Of a stretch of DNA of 64,000 bases, positions 63,400 to 64,000 are shown piece by piece (positions within the stretch are counted from its first letter, which is position 1; the number at the start of each line of letters is the position of its first letter). The stretch lies in contig JBBMNZ010000015.1 of assembly GCA_037954325.1 (NCBI GenBank), positions 12,251,001 through 12,315,000 of the forward strand, in the 5' to 3' direction. The notes beneath the pieces are model-generated. The model was not told the origin of the DNA, ran no database searches, and saw only the letters and a program-made list of their open reading frames with translations. Source of the DNA: Fistularia commersonii. Its lineage: Eukaryota > Chordata > Actinopteri > Syngnathiformes > Fistulariidae. The position numbers and the translations under genes were made by a program.

Positions 63400-63775
63400 A
63401 GCGACCGGTGTTGGCGGCACAGGAAGCGCGGTGATCCTGGGAAATGTGGTCCTCCGATGCAGCTCCGCTTCCCCGGCTGCAGCCAGCGACCGGCGGGCTT
63501 TTCTCCCGGCGGTCAGGCGTCGGGCTCCCGGCGGTTAAGCGTCGGCCTCCCCGCGGTGATGTCGGAAGCCGTAGAGAAGATGACGCCATTATTTTCTTTA
63601 AAGTACAATAAGGCGGCCCGACGGAAGAGAAAGAATAAAGCGGGCTCGGGATGCAGGGAGAGCCGGTTAGCCCGCTGAGAAGCATCGGCAGGTTTGACGA
63701 CCTTGACGGAGAACCGAAAGGATTCTTTATTTGTTTATATGTTTTTCAATGGAAGCCGTTGTCGTTGGAGTGAAG
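63400..63775 (+). promoter_or_regulatory. CpG-rich start of a further gene, probable 5' exon
   Basis: GC-rich block after the CTAT arrays, with ggtcctccgatgcagctccg and several ATGs. The best coding call is ATG at 63749, MEAVVVGVK, directly followed by gtatgt at 63776. A 39-codon frame from 63558 (MSEAVEKMTPLFSLKYNKAA) is an alternative or an upstream ORF. Gene not identified. Confidence 0.4.
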
Positions 63776-64000
63776 GTATGTTTCAAATTTTTGTCTTTAA
63801 TTCTATATATGAATTTATTCATTTGAAAAAAAAAAAAAAAAAAAGGCAAACCGCCATTTTGATTACGCTTTTTAATGCTAGCTCTAGCTAACTAGCATGT
63901 TGGGGTATCAGTTGAAAAGAAATAGTAAGAAACTGTTTACTACTGGCTGATATTACTTACTTTCTGATATGAGTTAGTCTCCGATATTAGTTTATTAAAG
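63776..64000. other. Right-edge sequence
   Basis: AT-rich, with a poly-A run at about 63825-63844 and a short CTAGCTCTAGCTAACTAGC patch; probably intron of the gene starting above. Nothing further seen. Confidence 0.5.

Overview
This window is nuclear DNA from a bony fish, most likely a teleost. The genes are vertebrate and split by GT-AG introns. The introns are packed with CA/TG microsatellites, GATA arrays, minisatellites, hAT-type DNA transposon relics and 3' ends of fish LINEs. There are no bacterial operons, CRISPR arrays or integrated phage. I assigned genes by reading conserved proteins across splice junctions. Exon phases add up: vezf1 gives 458 codons plus stop and ksr1 gives 973 codons plus stop, both without a frame break. 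The human orthologues of all four named genes lie on chromosome 17 (established knowledge), so the block looks syntenic.

Layout. (1) 1123-20729, minus strand: 5' two thirds of the motor-domain part of myo18a (unconventional myosin XVIIIA); the 3' part lies off the left edge. The KE/PDZ exon is at 19864-20664 and fifteen constitutive coding exons are visible. A proline-rich alternative first exon and three small in-phase cassette exons sit between the PDZ exon and the motor. (2) 24188-36637, plus strand: vezf1, a six-finger C2H2 transcription factor in five coding exons, head to head with myo18a, with a CpG-rich promoter and a polyadenylation signal at 38155. (3) 40909-57308, plus strand: complete ksr1, the RAF/MEK/ERK scaffold, in 21 coding exons, with a CpG-island start and a polyadenylation signal at 58346. 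(4) About 60709-62615, plus strand: a two-exon gene for a small type I membrane protein that resembles EVI2A. (5) From about 63400: CpG-rich start of a further plus-strand gene that I cannot identify.

How they relate. These are independent housekeeping or signalling genes, not a pathway cluster. MYO18A links actin to Golgi and sarcomere, VEZF1 is a GC-binding nuclear regulator, KSR1 scaffolds MEK and ERK, and the EVI2A-like protein is a putative cell-surface protein. I found no previously undescribed multi-gene system. The most interesting points are the modular alternative 5' end of myo18a, the EVI2A-like gene lying just beyond ksr1, splice sites embedded in microsatellites, and several large and unusual minisatellites inside introns.
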